A stretch of DNA of 64,000 nt. Source: an uncultured Helcococcus sp. (GTDB taxonomy: Bacteria > Bacillota > Clostridia > Tissierellales > Peptoniphilaceae). Shown here piece by piece: positions 40,045 through 49,550 of this stretch. The number at the start of each line of letters is the position of its first letter. The stretch's first letter is position 1. The DNA is taken from contig CALAZW010000018.1 of assembly GCA_937926545.1 (NCBI GenBank), forward strand, positions 4,121 through 68,120, written 5' to 3'. A model generated the notes under the pieces. It ran no database searches, was not told the origin of the DNA, and was given only the letters and a program-made list of their open reading frames with translations. A program made the position numbers and the translations under genes.

Positions 40045-43000
40045 TTATTTTTCAAAGTTCATTTCAGCCATTCTCTTATAGTTAGCATATCTTTCCATAG
40101 CTGCATGTTCTGCTTCTACGTAAAGTTCTTCTGCTATTTCAGGGAATGATCTTTCAAGTGAAGTATATCTTACTTCGCCTTTCAAGAATTCTTGGAATGA
40201 CGCTGTTGGTTCTTTTGAATCTAATATGAATGGATTTTGACCTTCTTCAGTTCTTCTTGGGTCAAATCTATATAGGTGCCAGTAACCAGCTTCAACAGCT
40301 TGTTTTTCTCTTGCAATTGATTTACCCATACCAGATTTTAATCCGTGGTTAATACATGGTGCATAAGCAATAACAAGTGATGGGCCATCATATGATTCAG
40401 CTTCAACTAAAGCCTTGATTAATTGATTTTGGTTAGCTCCTAGTGCAACTTGTGCTACGTATACGTAACCGTATGTTGACATCATTAAACCTAAATCTTT
40501 CTTTCTGATCTTCTTACCTGAAGCAGCGAATTTAGCTACTGCAGCAAGTGGTGTTGCCTTTGATGATTGTCCACCAGTATTTGAGTAAACTTCTGTATCG
40601 AATACTAATACGTTAATATCAGCACCTGAAGCTAATACGTGGTCTAATCCACCAAATCCGATATCGTATGACCAACCGTCACCACCAAAGATCCATAATG
40701 ATTTTTTAATCATATAATCTTTTAATGAAACTATTTCTTCAACTAAGTCATTTGCCTTAGCATCGTCAAATTTAGCATTTTCTGCTAATTTTAATATATC
40801 AGCTGATGCAGCTTTTGATTTACCGTAGTCTTCTTGACCTTCAATCCAAGCCTTGAATGCATCATTTAATTCAGTATCAATGTTTAATTCTAAGAATTGG
40901 TTCATTAATACGTCTAATCTTTCTCTAGTCTTTTGAGTTGCAAGATTCATACCAAATCCGTATTCTGCAGCGTCTTCGAATAAAGAGTTACCCCATGAAG
41001 GACCTTCTCCGCAAGAGTTTGTAGTGTAAGGAGTTGATGGTGCTGAACCTCCCCAAATTGATGAACATCCTGTAGCGTTAGCTATTAACATTCTGTCACC
41101 AAATAATTGAGTAACTAATTTAGCATAAGGTGTTTCACCACAACCAGCGCATGCGCCTGAGAATTCTAATAATGGTTGTTTGAATTGTGATCCCTTAACT
41201 GTAGTTTCTGCCATTAAGCCTTCTTTATATCCTACTACTTCATTAGCATATTCCCAGTTACCTTTTTGGTTTTCATATTGTTCTTCAAAAGGTTTCATGA
41301 TTAATGCTTTTTCCTTAGCTGGACATACGTCAGCACAGTTACCACAACCTGTACAGTCTTGAGTAGATACTTGGATTCTAAATGAGTAATCATCTAATCC
41401 TCTACCCATAGCTTTTTTAGAAGTGAATGCTTCTGGAGCATTTTCTCTATCTTCTTCGTTTAATAAGAATGGTCTAATTACTGCATGAGGACAAACGTAA
41501 GCACATTGGTTACATTGGATACAGTTTTCGATTTGCCATTCAGGTACATGTAATGCGATACCTCTCTTTTCGTAAGCAGCTGTTCCGTGTTCAAATTCAC
41601 CGTTTTCAATTCCTACGAATGTAGATACAGGAAGTGAGTTACCTTCTTGTCTAATCATTGGAACAACAACGTTTTTAATGAATTCTGGTAATTTTGAATT
41701 GTCAACTTCTACGATTTCAGCATCTTTCCAGCTTGCTGGAACATCTATTTCAACTAATGCATTAATTCCTGCATCAACTGCTTCATAGTTCATGTTAACT
41801 ATAGCATCACCTTTTCTACCATAAGTTTTATAGATAGAGTCTTTTAGATACTTAACAGCATCGTCAAGAGGTAATACCTTAGCCAAGTTAAAGAATGCAG
41901 ATTGAACGATCATGTTAGTTCTGTTTCCTAATCCGATTTCTTCAGCTAATTTTGAAGCGTTGATTGTGTAGAATTTAATATCATTGTTAGCTATATATCT
42001 CTTTAAGCTTCCTGGTAAGTGAGTTTCTAACTCTTCTTCAGTCCAGATAGTATTTAATAAGAAAGTACCACCCTTCTTAAGTCCTTTTAATAAATCATAG
42101 TTGTAAACATATGATTGTTTTGAACAAGAAATAAAGTCTGATTCGTCTAATAGATAAGTTGATCTAATAGGAGATTTACCAAATCTTAAGTGAGATACTG
42201 TCAAACCACCTGATTTCTTTGAGTCATAGTCAAAGTAACCTTGTGCATACATGTCAGTGTTATCACCAATGATTTTGATAGCTTGTTTGTTAGCTCCTAC
42301 TGTACCGTCTGATCCGTAACCCCAGAATTTACATCTAGTGGTTCCTTCTTCAACGATTCTGATTTCTTCTTTTACTTCTAATGATGTATTAGTAACGTCA
42401 TCTACGATACCAATAGTAAATCTATCTCTTGGTTCTTCTTCATTTAAGTTGTCGAATACAGTCTTAATAACTGTAGGTGTAGTGTCTTTTGAACCTAAAC
42501 CATATCTACCACCAACGATTAATGGAGCATTTTCTACTCCGTAGTAGATTGATCTAACGTCTAAGTATAGTGGTTCTCCTAAAGCACCTTTTTCCTTAGT
42601 TCTATCTAATACAGCAATTTTCTTAACTGTCTTAGGCATAGCTGCTAAGAAATGTTCTGCTGAGAATGGTCTGTATAAGTGAACTTTAACCATACCTACT
42701 TTTTCGCCTCTTGACATTAATAAGTCAATAACTTCTTCAGCAGCTTCTGTAATTGATCCCATAGCAACAATTACGTTTTCTGCATCTTCAGCTCCGTAGT
42801 AGTTAAATAAACCATAATCTCTACCAGTTTTTTCTGATACTTGCTTTAAGTAATCTTCAGTTATACCAACGATGTCGATATAAGCTTGGTTTGAAGCTTC
42901 TAAAGCTTGGAAGTAAATGTCTGGTCCTTGAGCTGTACCCATAGTTTTTGGTCTTGATGGATTTAATGAAGCATCTCTAAATGCCTTAATTGCATCATGA

Positions 43001-43587
43001 TCAACCATAGTTGCTAACTCATCGTAATCCCAAACTTCAATTTTTTGAATTTCGTGACTTGTTCTAAATCCGTCAAAGAAGTGAACAAATGGAACTCTAC
43101 CTTTAATAGCTGCTAAGTGAGCTACTGCTGCTAAGTCCATTACTTCTTGAACTGAACCTGATGCTAGCATAGCAAAACCAGTTTGTCTTGCTGCCATAAC
43201 GTCTTGGTGGTCACCATATATTGATAATGCATGTGAAGCTAAAGCTCTAGCCGCAACATGGAATACTCCAGGTAATCTTTCTCCAGCGATCTTATACATG
43301 TCAGGAATCATTAATAATAATCCTTGTGATGCTGTGTATGTACTAGTTAATGCACCTGCTACTAATGAACCGTGAACCGCACCTGCTGCTCCTGCTTCTG
43401 ATTGCATTTCAGCAACGTCTACAGTTTGTCCAAAAATGTTTTTTCTACCATTTGCTGACCATTCATCTACAAATTCTGCCATATTTGATGATGGTGTAAT
43501 AGGATATATTGCTGCTACTTCTGTAAAGGCATAAGCCACATGAGCGGCTGCATTATTCCCATCCATAGTCTTCATAACTTTTGTCAT
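40045..43587 (-). CDS. nifJ: Pyruvate:ferredoxin (flavodoxin) oxidoreductase
   Basis: Single-chain PFOR of 1180 residues that turns pyruvate and CoA into acetyl-CoA, CO2 and reduced ferredoxin, the central energy step of fermentative anaerobes. In order: pyrimidine-binding domain (ITPSSNMAE), gamma-type domain, two 4Fe-4S clusters (CIQCNQCAYVCPH near 690-705 and CTGCGNCADVCPA near 745-758), the proximal cluster motif CAGCGETPY near 814 and the TPP motif GGDGWSYDIG near 966. The start is ATG 43587 behind AAGGAGGAA, not 43614. Codon choice looks strongly biased (frequent GCT, GTA, AGA), typical of high expression. It has a consensus promoter and a hairpin in its leader. Confidence 0.97.
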   Translation of the reverse strand: MTKVMKTMDGNNAAAHVAYAFTEVAAIYPITPSSNMAEFVDEWSANGRKNIFGQTVDVAEMQSEAGAAGAVHGSLVAGALTSTYTASQGLLLMIPDMYKIAGERLPGVFHVAARALASHALSIYGDHQDVMAARQTGFAMLASGSVQEVMDLAAVAHLAAIKGRVPFVHFFDGFRTSHEIQKIEVWDYDELATMVDHDAIKAFRDASLNPSRPKTMGTAQGPDIYFQALEASNQAYIDIVGITEDYLKQVSEKTGRDYGLFNYYGAEDAENVIVAMGSITEAAEEVIDLLMSRGEKVGMVKVHLYRPFSAEHFLAAMPKTVKKIAVLDRTKEKGALGEPLYLDVRSIYYGVENAPLIVGGRYGLGSKDTTPTVIKTVFDNLNEEEPRDRFTIGIVDDVTNTSLEVKEEIRIVEEGTTRCKFWGYGSDGTVGANKQAIKIIGDNTDMYAQGYFDYDSKKSGGLTVSHLRFGKSPIRSTYLLDESDFISCSKQSYVYNYDLLKGLKKGGTFLLNTIWTEEELETHLPGSLKRYIANNDIKFYTINASKLAEEIGLGNRTNMIVQSAFFNLAKVLPLDDAVKYLKDSIYKTYGRKGDAIVNMNYEAVDAGINALVEIDVPASWKDAEIVEVDNSKLPEFIKNVVVPMIRQEGNSLPVSTFVGIENGEFEHGTAAYEKRGIALHVPEWQIENCIQCNQCAYVCPHAVIRPFLLNEEDRENAPEAFTSKKAMGRGLDDYSFRIQVSTQDCTGCGNCADVCPAKEKALIMKPFEEQYENQKGNWEYANEVVGYKEGLMAETTVKGSQFKQPLLEFSGACAGCGETPYAKLVTQLFGDRMLIANATGCSSIWGGSAPSTPYTTNSCGEGPSWGNSLFEDAAEYGFGMNLATQKTRERLDVLMNQFLELNIDTELNDAFKAWIEGQEDYGKSKAASADILKLAENAKFDDAKANDLVEEIVSLKDYMIKKSLWIFGGDGWSYDIGFGGLDHVLASGADINVLVFDTEVYSNTGGQSSKATPLAAVAKFAASGKKIRKKDLGLMMSTYGYVYVAQVALGANQNQLIKALVEAESYDGPSLVIAYAPCINHGLKSGMGKSIAREKQAVEAGYWHLYRFDPRRTEEGQNPFILDSKEPTASFQEFLKGEVRYTSLERSFPEIAEELYVEAEHAAMERYANYKRMAEMNFEK

Positions 43588-43631
43588 AAATTCCTCCTTA
43601 AATTTTGCTACCATTTATTTCACAGTAAGTA

Positions 43632-43649
43632 TTTTACTCACCAGTAAAA
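43632..43649. promoter_or_regulatory. Inverted repeat in the nifJ leader
   Basis: TTTTACT-CACC-AGTAAAA, a perfect 7-bp inverted repeat about 20-25 bases after the predicted transcription start. No T-run follows, so it is an operator-like site or an RNA hairpin that could affect stability. Confidence 0.5.
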
Positions 43650-43673
43650 CTTTGATTTCGTAACTCCTTAATA

Positions 43674-43702
43674 ATTATATAATTGTATATGGAAATAGTC
43701 AA
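43674..43702 (-). promoter_or_regulatory. Promoter of nifJ
   Basis: The minus strand reads TTGACT (43697-43702), 17 bases, TATAAT (43674-43679). Confidence 0.82.
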
Positions 43703-43709
43703 ATAAAGA

Positions 43710-44633
43710 CTACTCATTATTTAATTCATTGAATAATCTGTTGGTCAAAGCTATGGCAGAGTTGTAACCCAGCCTTTTTTGCCTATGATTTCTAGTTGCT
43801 ACTTCGATTATCATGGCCAAGTTTCTTCCTGGTTTTACAGGAACTGTCAACCTGGACACCCTGACTCCTAAGATTTCTGTATAGTCTTCATCCAGACCCA
43901 ACCTATCATACTCTTTGCTGTCATCCCAATCTTCCAAATCAATTACCAAGTCGATTTCCGTTTCTGTCTTTACCGAACCAACTCCATACAACCTTCTTAT
44001 GTCCAAGATACCTATACCCCTTATTTCCATAAAGTGTCTAATATTTTCAGGACTTCTACCAATTAATTTGTCGTCTATATTTCTTATTTCTACCACGTCA
44101 TCGGCAACCAATCTATGACCTCTGGTTACCAGGTCCAAACCTGTTTCTGACTTACCTACAGATGATTTACCCCTAATTAGGACTCCTGAACCATATACTT
44201 CCATAAGTCCTGCATGAATGGAGATTTCTTCTGCTAAAAATCCTTCCAGGGTAACACTTAGCTTACCTATTAACTTGGTTGTAGCCAGGGGAGACCTGAA
44301 AAGTGTCTTGTCATAGTACTTGGCCAAGTCAATTATATCCTGGCTTATTTCCCTATCATAGGAAAATATTATACAAGGTATATCGTGGGACAAGACCCCT
44401 CTAAATCTTTCATACCTGGTTTTTAAGTCCAAGGACATGTAGTAGCTGTACTCTACATTTCCTATAACCTGGATTCTCTTATAGGGAAACTCTTCCATAT
44501 GTCCTGTTAATTGTAGACCTGGTCTATTTACATTCCTATTGTCTATTTCAATTTCTTCATAATCTGAGCTGGCCGTCATAACTTCCATATCTAAAATCTC
44601 AGCCAACTTCTGAAGTTTTATCTTTTTTTTCAT
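43710..44633 (-). CDS. hprK: HPr kinase/phosphorylase
   Basis: Phosphorylates HPr at Ser46 in response to glycolytic intermediates and removes the phosphate when starved; HPr-Ser-P is the corepressor of CcpA. The 307 residues match the family. Walker A GKSSVGKS is at 155-162, H140 lies in ISIHAGLM, D178-D179 in LVADDV, and the K3-region RLTVPVKPGRNLAMIIEVA follows. It is the last of the pepP-uvrC-hprK group, with no gap after uvrC. The target pathway is illustrated by the cre site at 4760-4773. Confidence 0.97.
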   Translation of the reverse strand: MKKKIKLQKLAEILDMEVMTASSDYEEIEIDNRNVNRPGLQLTGHMEEFPYKRIQVIGNVEYSYYMSLDLKTRYERFRGVLSHDIPCIIFSYDREISQDIIDLAKYYDKTLFRSPLATTKLIGKLSVTLEGFLAEEISIHAGLMEVYGSGVLIRGKSSVGKSETGLDLVTRGHRLVADDVVEIRNIDDKLIGRSPENIRHFMEIRGIGILDIRRLYGVGSVKTETEIDLVIDLEDWDDSKEYDRLGLDEDYTEILGVRVSRLTVPVKPGRNLAMIIEVATRNHRQKRLGYNSAIALTNRLFNELNNE

Positions 44634-46478
44634 TTATTCCTCCATGCGAAAATATTTATATATATTTTCCGCCACCTGATTATTTATCGATTCACATTCC
44701 ATAAGTTCACTAACACTGGCCTTCTTTATCCTATCCAAGGTCTTAAAGTGTTTCATAAGATTTTGCATCCTCTTATTACCTACCCCATCAATCTTGGTTA
44801 ACTCACTGGTCAACATGGATTTTTTTCTCAATTGATTATGGTAGTTGATGGCAAATCTATGGACCTCTTCCTGGATTTGATAAAGAAATCTATAAAGAGC
44901 TGAATTTCTCTTTAAAGGAATTCTTTCATTATTATATATGATGGCATCGGTTGTATGCTTGTCATCCTTGACCAAACCTATTACTGGTATGGACAAGCCC
45001 AAGTCTCTTATAACCTCTAGGGCTACATTTACCTGGCCCTTGCCCCCATCCATTATTATCAGGGAGGGCATCTTGCCAAAGCCTGTATTAATGTTTAGGT
45101 TTACTTCTTCTTTTATACCCCTTTTTAACCTTCTGGTTAAAACTTCCCTCATACTGGCATAATCGTCAGGACCTTCAACTGTCCTTATCTTAAACTTCCT
45201 ATACTCCTTGGGTGTCTTTTCCCCCATTTCATAAACCACCATAGATCCTACCGATTGGACTCCTGATGTATTAGATATATCATAGGCCTCAATTCTCTCT
45301 AGAGGATAAAGGTCCAAGGTTTCTTCCAAGTGCTTAAGGCCTAGGGATTTACTTCTTTCCCTATCCTCCTTTTTCTTGAAAAATTCCATCATCATATCAT
45401 AGGCATTGGCCCTAACCATCTTTAATAGGTCTGACTTATCTCCCCTTTGGGGAACCCTAAGACTTACCTTGCTGGCTCTTTTTTCCGATAAAAGCTCTTC
45501 AATTACCTCATGGTCTGCTGGCATAAACTCCACCAGGATTTCCTTGGCCACATTGGTCATGGATACATAGAATTGCTTCATAAAGGATGACATGATTTCT
45601 TCATTGGACTCATCATAGTTGTTTTCCATGATAAAGTGTTGCCTGTCTATAACCTTACCTGTCCTCATAAAGAAGACCTGAATGGTCACATAGTTATCCT
45701 TCTTATAAAGGGCTATCAAGTCAAGGTCATCATTGGAGGTGGATGTGATTTTTTGTCTGGCCATAATCTGTTCTACAGAGACCATAGAGTCCCTATATTT
45801 AGCTGCCTGTTCAAATTGAAGCTTGGCTGCTGCAGCCTTCATCTCTCTTTCCAAGTAGCTGGTTAAGATTTCTTCCTTCCCATTTAAAAACGCCTTAATT
45901 TGTTCTATATTTTCCATATAACTAGCTTCATCTGCCAAGCCTACACAAGGGGCGGGACACTTATCAATAAAGTAGTTTAAACAAGGTCTCTTAAGACTTT
46001 GACCCTTGTCAAAATTTAGATTGCAGGTTCTTATCTTAAAAGTATCCCTTAAAAGATCTATTATGTCATTCACAGCAAAGGCATTGGGATAAGGACCATA
46101 GTAAAAGTTCCCATCATTTTTAACCCTTCTAACCTTCATAACCCTGGGATATTTTTCCCTGGTTACCATAATATAGGGATACTGCTTGTCATCTCTTAAA
46201 AGAATATTATAGTGGGGCCTATGCTCCTTGATAAAGTTAGACTCTAGTATTAAGGCTTCAACCTCATTTTCTACTATAATATATTCAAAATGATCCACTT
46301 TTTCCACCATCTTAAGGACTTTCATGTGTTTATTCTTGTCCTTGTTGAAATAAGACTTAACCCTATTCTTTAAGTTTTTGGCCTTACCCACATAGATTAT
46401 GGTGTCATTTTTATCCTTCATCAAGTAGACGCCTGGTTTTTCAGGCAGTCTACTTAATTCATTTCTAAAATTTTTCAT
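44634..46478 (-). CDS. uvrC: Excinuclease ABC subunit C
   Basis: Makes both incisions in nucleotide-excision repair. The 614 residues contain the GIY-YIG domain (GVYLMKDKNDTIIYVGKAKN near 16-35), a cysteine cluster (RPCLNYFIDKCPAPC), the UVR motif (AAAKLQFEQAAKYRD), the RNase H-like domain (AYDISNTSGVQSVGSMVVYE) and C-terminal helix-hairpin-helix repeats. Its start overlaps the stop of the upstream peptidase gene. Confidence 0.97.
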   Translation of the reverse strand: MKNFRNELSRLPEKPGVYLMKDKNDTIIYVGKAKNLKNRVKSYFNKDKNKHMKVLKMVEKVDHFEYIIVENEVEALILESNFIKEHRPHYNILLRDDKQYPYIMVTREKYPRVMKVRRVKNDGNFYYGPYPNAFAVNDIIDLLRDTFKIRTCNLNFDKGQSLKRPCLNYFIDKCPAPCVGLADEASYMENIEQIKAFLNGKEEILTSYLEREMKAAAAKLQFEQAAKYRDSMVSVEQIMARQKITSTSNDDLDLIALYKKDNYVTIQVFFMRTGKVIDRQHFIMENNYDESNEEIMSSFMKQFYVSMTNVAKEILVEFMPADHEVIEELLSEKRASKVSLRVPQRGDKSDLLKMVRANAYDMMMEFFKKKEDRERSKSLGLKHLEETLDLYPLERIEAYDISNTSGVQSVGSMVVYEMGEKTPKEYRKFKIRTVEGPDDYASMREVLTRRLKRGIKEEVNLNINTGFGKMPSLIIMDGGKGQVNVALEVIRDLGLSIPVIGLVKDDKHTTDAIIYNNERIPLKRNSALYRFLYQIQEEVHRFAINYHNQLRKKSMLTSELTKIDGVGNKRMQNLMKHFKTLDRIKKASVSELMECESINNQVAENIYKYFRMEE

Positions 46479-48238
46479 TATATTGCTTTAGTCATCTCTT
46501 CCAAATATTTTAAGTCTCTTCCTTCCAAATGAGGAGAGATCATTTCGTAACATTTTTTATTGTAGTCATTTAACCATTTTATTTCCCAAACTTCCATTTG
46601 ACTTAAAACCAAAGGTCTAGTATCTATTGGAACATAGGAAAGGGCTTCTAATTTTAAGAATCCTTCATGGTCTTCATCTGCCACTACATGAACTATATTT
46701 TCTATTCTTATACCATGGCTTCCTTCTATATAGATTCCTGGCTCTATGGAAAATACCATACCTTCTTCTAAAGGTACGCCACCATCTCTCTTACTAATAC
46801 TCATTGGTCCTTCATGAACTCCTAGGACAAAGCCTACTCCATGACCAGTACCATGATTATAATCCAAGCCTTCCTTCAACATTGGGTATCTACAAACTGA
46901 ATCTAAGAAAATACCAGTTGTACCCTTTTTAAATCTTGCTGTTATGGCTGCTATATGGCCCTTTAAGGTTAGGGTATAGTGAAGTTTTTCTTCAAAAGTT
47001 AAATCTCCCAAGGCAACAGTCCTGGTTATATCAGTTGTTCCATCCAGGTATTGACCACCACTATCTACCAAGTAAAGACCTTTTTCCTTTAATACTGCTG
47101 GTTCTGTCTTGTTAGGATCATAGTGAGGCATGGCCGCATTAGATCCATAGGCTGATATGGTTTCAAAGCTAAACTCTATAAAATCTTTTTGCTCTTTTCT
47201 CAAATCAAGTAGTTTATTTGAAGCTAAAACTTCATTTATATTTCCAGTTGAAACTCCTGTTTCCACCCAGCTAAAGAATTTAGTAAGGGCTATGGAGTCC
47301 TTGTGAAAGGCGTTTTTAGAATTTTTTATTTCTGTTTCATTTTTCAAAGCCTTCATCAAGGTTGTAAGATTGGTTCCTCTTTTTATCTTCACATTTTTAT
47401 TTAATTTTTGAAATATTGCCACATTGGTCCTATCTGGATCCAAGTAAACTGTCTTTTGACCCTTTATATCCTTTACAACGTCATAGATATGGTCATACTC
47501 ATATACTTCTATTTCATCTTCTTCCAACTTGTCTAAAACTTCCTTGGTTAATTTATTTTCATCAATATATAGGAAGGAACTATCCTTGGTAATCATGGCA
47601 AAGGAAATAAATACAGGAGTAGCCTTAATATCATTGCCCCTTAAGTTATATAGGTAGGCTATGTCTTCCAAGGCCCCTATAAAATAGTAGTCTACTTCTC
47701 TTTGTTCCATCATGGCCCTAACCACTCTAATCTTATCCCTAGTAGACATACCTGCGTATTTCTCATCATGGATAAATACCTTGTCCATAGGTAGTTCTGG
47801 CCTATCTTGCCAAATTTCACTTATATAATCAACATCTGTTATTACCAATCTGCCTGGTAGTTGGTCGCTTAAATTATTGTAGGCAGTAAGGGACATACAC
47901 TTACCATCCAAACCAATCTTTCCAAACTCTGGTACTTCTTCTTGTAAGAATTCCAAGTAACTAATATCTTCCCCCATCCTATATAGGCTAAAGGGAGTAT
48001 GTTTTAATTCATTTTCCGCCTGGATAAAGTATCTTCCATCAGTCCACAGACCAGCCTTATCCTTGGTGATTACAGCCGTACCAGCTGAACCTGTAAAGCC
48101 AGATATGAATTCTCTGGTTGTATAATGAGATGGTAGATATTCTGATTGATGCGGATCTGATGTAGGTACTATATAGGCATCAATGTTTCTATCTCTCATA
48201 AGTTCTCTTAATTTATCAACATTATCGTAAATACTCAT
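46478..48238 (-). CDS. pepP: Xaa-Pro aminopeptidase, M24B
   Basis: Cleaves an N-terminal residue before proline. At 586 residues it is the long three-domain form: two creatinase-like N-terminal domains, the pita-bread catalytic domain, and a C-terminal extension. Metal ligands are in DGTTDITRTVALGD, HGTGHGVGFVLGVHEGP, and GMVFSIEPGIYIEG. Its stop overlaps the uvrC start (TAATG), so the group is coupled. It is divergent from ychF. Confidence 0.92.
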   Translation of the reverse strand: MSIYDNVDKLRELMRDRNIDAYIVPTSDPHQSEYLPSHYTTREFISGFTGSAGTAVITKDKAGLWTDGRYFIQAENELKHTPFSLYRMGEDISYLEFLQEEVPEFGKIGLDGKCMSLTAYNNLSDQLPGRLVITDVDYISEIWQDRPELPMDKVFIHDEKYAGMSTRDKIRVVRAMMEQREVDYYFIGALEDIAYLYNLRGNDIKATPVFISFAMITKDSSFLYIDENKLTKEVLDKLEEDEIEVYEYDHIYDVVKDIKGQKTVYLDPDRTNVAIFQKLNKNVKIKRGTNLTTLMKALKNETEIKNSKNAFHKDSIALTKFFSWVETGVSTGNINEVLASNKLLDLRKEQKDFIEFSFETISAYGSNAAMPHYDPNKTEPAVLKEKGLYLVDSGGQYLDGTTDITRTVALGDLTFEEKLHYTLTLKGHIAAITARFKKGTTGIFLDSVCRYPMLKEGLDYNHGTGHGVGFVLGVHEGPMSISKRDGGVPLEEGMVFSIEPGIYIEGSHGIRIENIVHVVADEDHEGFLKLEALSYVPIDTRPLVLSQMEVWEIKWLNDYNKKCYEMISPHLEGRDLKYLEEMTKAI

Positions 48239-48337
48239 TTTACACCTCTTTTTAATTTATTATTCATCAATATAATAATATCAGAAAACAAATAAATAAT
48301 ATAGTTTATCAATATATTAGCAATTTCCCTCTAAATA

Positions 48338-48366
48338 TTGATATTTACTAGCAGTTACTTTATAAT
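48338..48366 (+). promoter_or_regulatory. Promoter of ychF
   Basis: TTGATA (48338-48343), 17 bases, TATAAT (48361-48366), 45 bases before the start codon. Confidence 0.82.
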
Positions 48367-48411
48367 ATGCTTATGTTTATTGATAATAAGTAAGATAAGG
48401 TGAGTGATTAT

Positions 48412-49509
48412 ATGAAATTAGGAATAGTAGGACTGCCAAATGTGGGTAAGTCTACACTTTTTAACGCAATAACGAAGGCAGGAGCAGAAGCTGCCAATTA
48501 TCCCTTCTGTACTATAGAGCCAAATGTGGGCCTGGTTGAAGTACCTGATGTAAGGTTAAATAACTTAAGTGACATTAGTAACTCAAAAAAAGTTATACCT
48601 GCCGCTATTGAATTTTATGACATAGCTGGCCTTGTTAGGGGAGCTTCCAAGGGTGAAGGTCTAGGAAATAAGTTCCTTGCCAATATACGTGAGTCAGAAG
48701 CTATAGTAGAGGTTTTAAGATGTTTTGAAGATGATAATATTACCCATGTAGATGGTTCAGTTGATCCTATAAGGGATATTGAGACCATTAACCTGGAATT
48801 AATTTTCTCAGACATGGAACTTATAGAAAGAGTTTTAGAAAGAACTAGAAAGCAAGCCAAGGGTAATAAGGCCCTAAATGCTGAAGTTGAACTATTGGAA
48901 AAAATATTGGAAGTTTTAAGTGAAGGCAAGTCTGCCAGAATCTTAGATCTTAATGAGGATGAAAAGAAAATGCTTAAATCCTACCAATTATTGAGTACCA
49001 AACCAATCATCTATGTGGCCAACGTGTCAGAAGAAGATGCCGCTAATGATGGAAAGGACAATCCTTATGTCCAAAAAATAAGAGATTTTGCCCAAGGGGA
49101 AAATGCCAAGGTAGTTGTTATAAGTGCTGCGATAGAAGAAGAAATTTCCCAATTGGAAGATGAAGAAAAACAAGACTATCTAGAAATGATGGGCCTTGAT
49201 AACTCAGGTTTGGACAAGCTTATAGTTGCCAGCTATGATTTACTTGGTCTTATGAGCTTTATCACAACAGGTGAAATAGAAACCAGGGCCTGGACCATTA
49301 AGAAGGGTACCAAGGCTGTAGATGCTGCTGGTAAAATCCATACAGATATTTCTAGAGGATTTATCAGGGCTGAAATTGTTTCCTATGAAGATTTAATGGC
49401 TTCTGAAGGAAGCATGGTAAAGGCCAAGGAAAAGGGTCTTTTAAGGCTAGAGGGTAAGGAATACATTATGCAAGATGGGGATATTGTCCACTTTAGATTT
49501 AATGTATAA
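48412..49509 (+). CDS. ychF: Redox-regulated ATPase YchF (Obg family)
   Basis: Obg-type P-loop NTPase of 365 residues that prefers ATP and binds ribosomes. GLPNVGKSTLFNAIT is at 7-21, the G2/G3 region includes PFCTIEPNVG and DIAGLVRGASKGEGLGNKFL, and the C-terminal TGS domain ends in MQDGDIVHFRFNV. The start is ATG 48412 behind AAGGTGAGTGAT, rather than the in-frame GTG at 48400. Confidence 0.97.
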   Translation: MKLGIVGLPNVGKSTLFNAITKAGAEAANYPFCTIEPNVGLVEVPDVRLNNLSDISNSKKVIPAAIEFYDIAGLVRGASKGEGLGNKFLANIRESEAIVEVLRCFEDDNITHVDGSVDPIRDIETINLELIFSDMELIERVLERTRKQAKGNKALNAEVELLEKILEVLSEGKSARILDLNEDEKKMLKSYQLLSTKPIIYVANVSEEDAANDGKDNPYVQKIRDFAQGENAKVVVISAAIEEEISQLEDEEKQDYLEMMGLDNSGLDKLIVASYDLLGLMSFITTGEIETRAWTIKKGTKAVDAAGKIHTDISRGFIRAEIVSYEDLMASEGSMVKAKEKGLLRLEGKEYIMQDGDIVHFRFNV

Positions 49510-49522
49510 AAATAAATAGTTA

Positions 49523-49550
49523 AAAAAATAAGTCGCCAATGGCGACTTAT
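49523..49550 (-). terminator. Terminator after the three-repeat membrane-anchored protein
   Basis: AAGTCGCC-ATT-GGCGACTT stem followed by seven T on the minus strand; it overlaps the stop codon. It could also slow ychF readthrough. Confidence 0.8.

Noticed and set aside
42338..42544. Plus-strand open frames opposite nifJ
   Set aside because: Antisense of PFOR with no ribosome site; explained by its codon bias.
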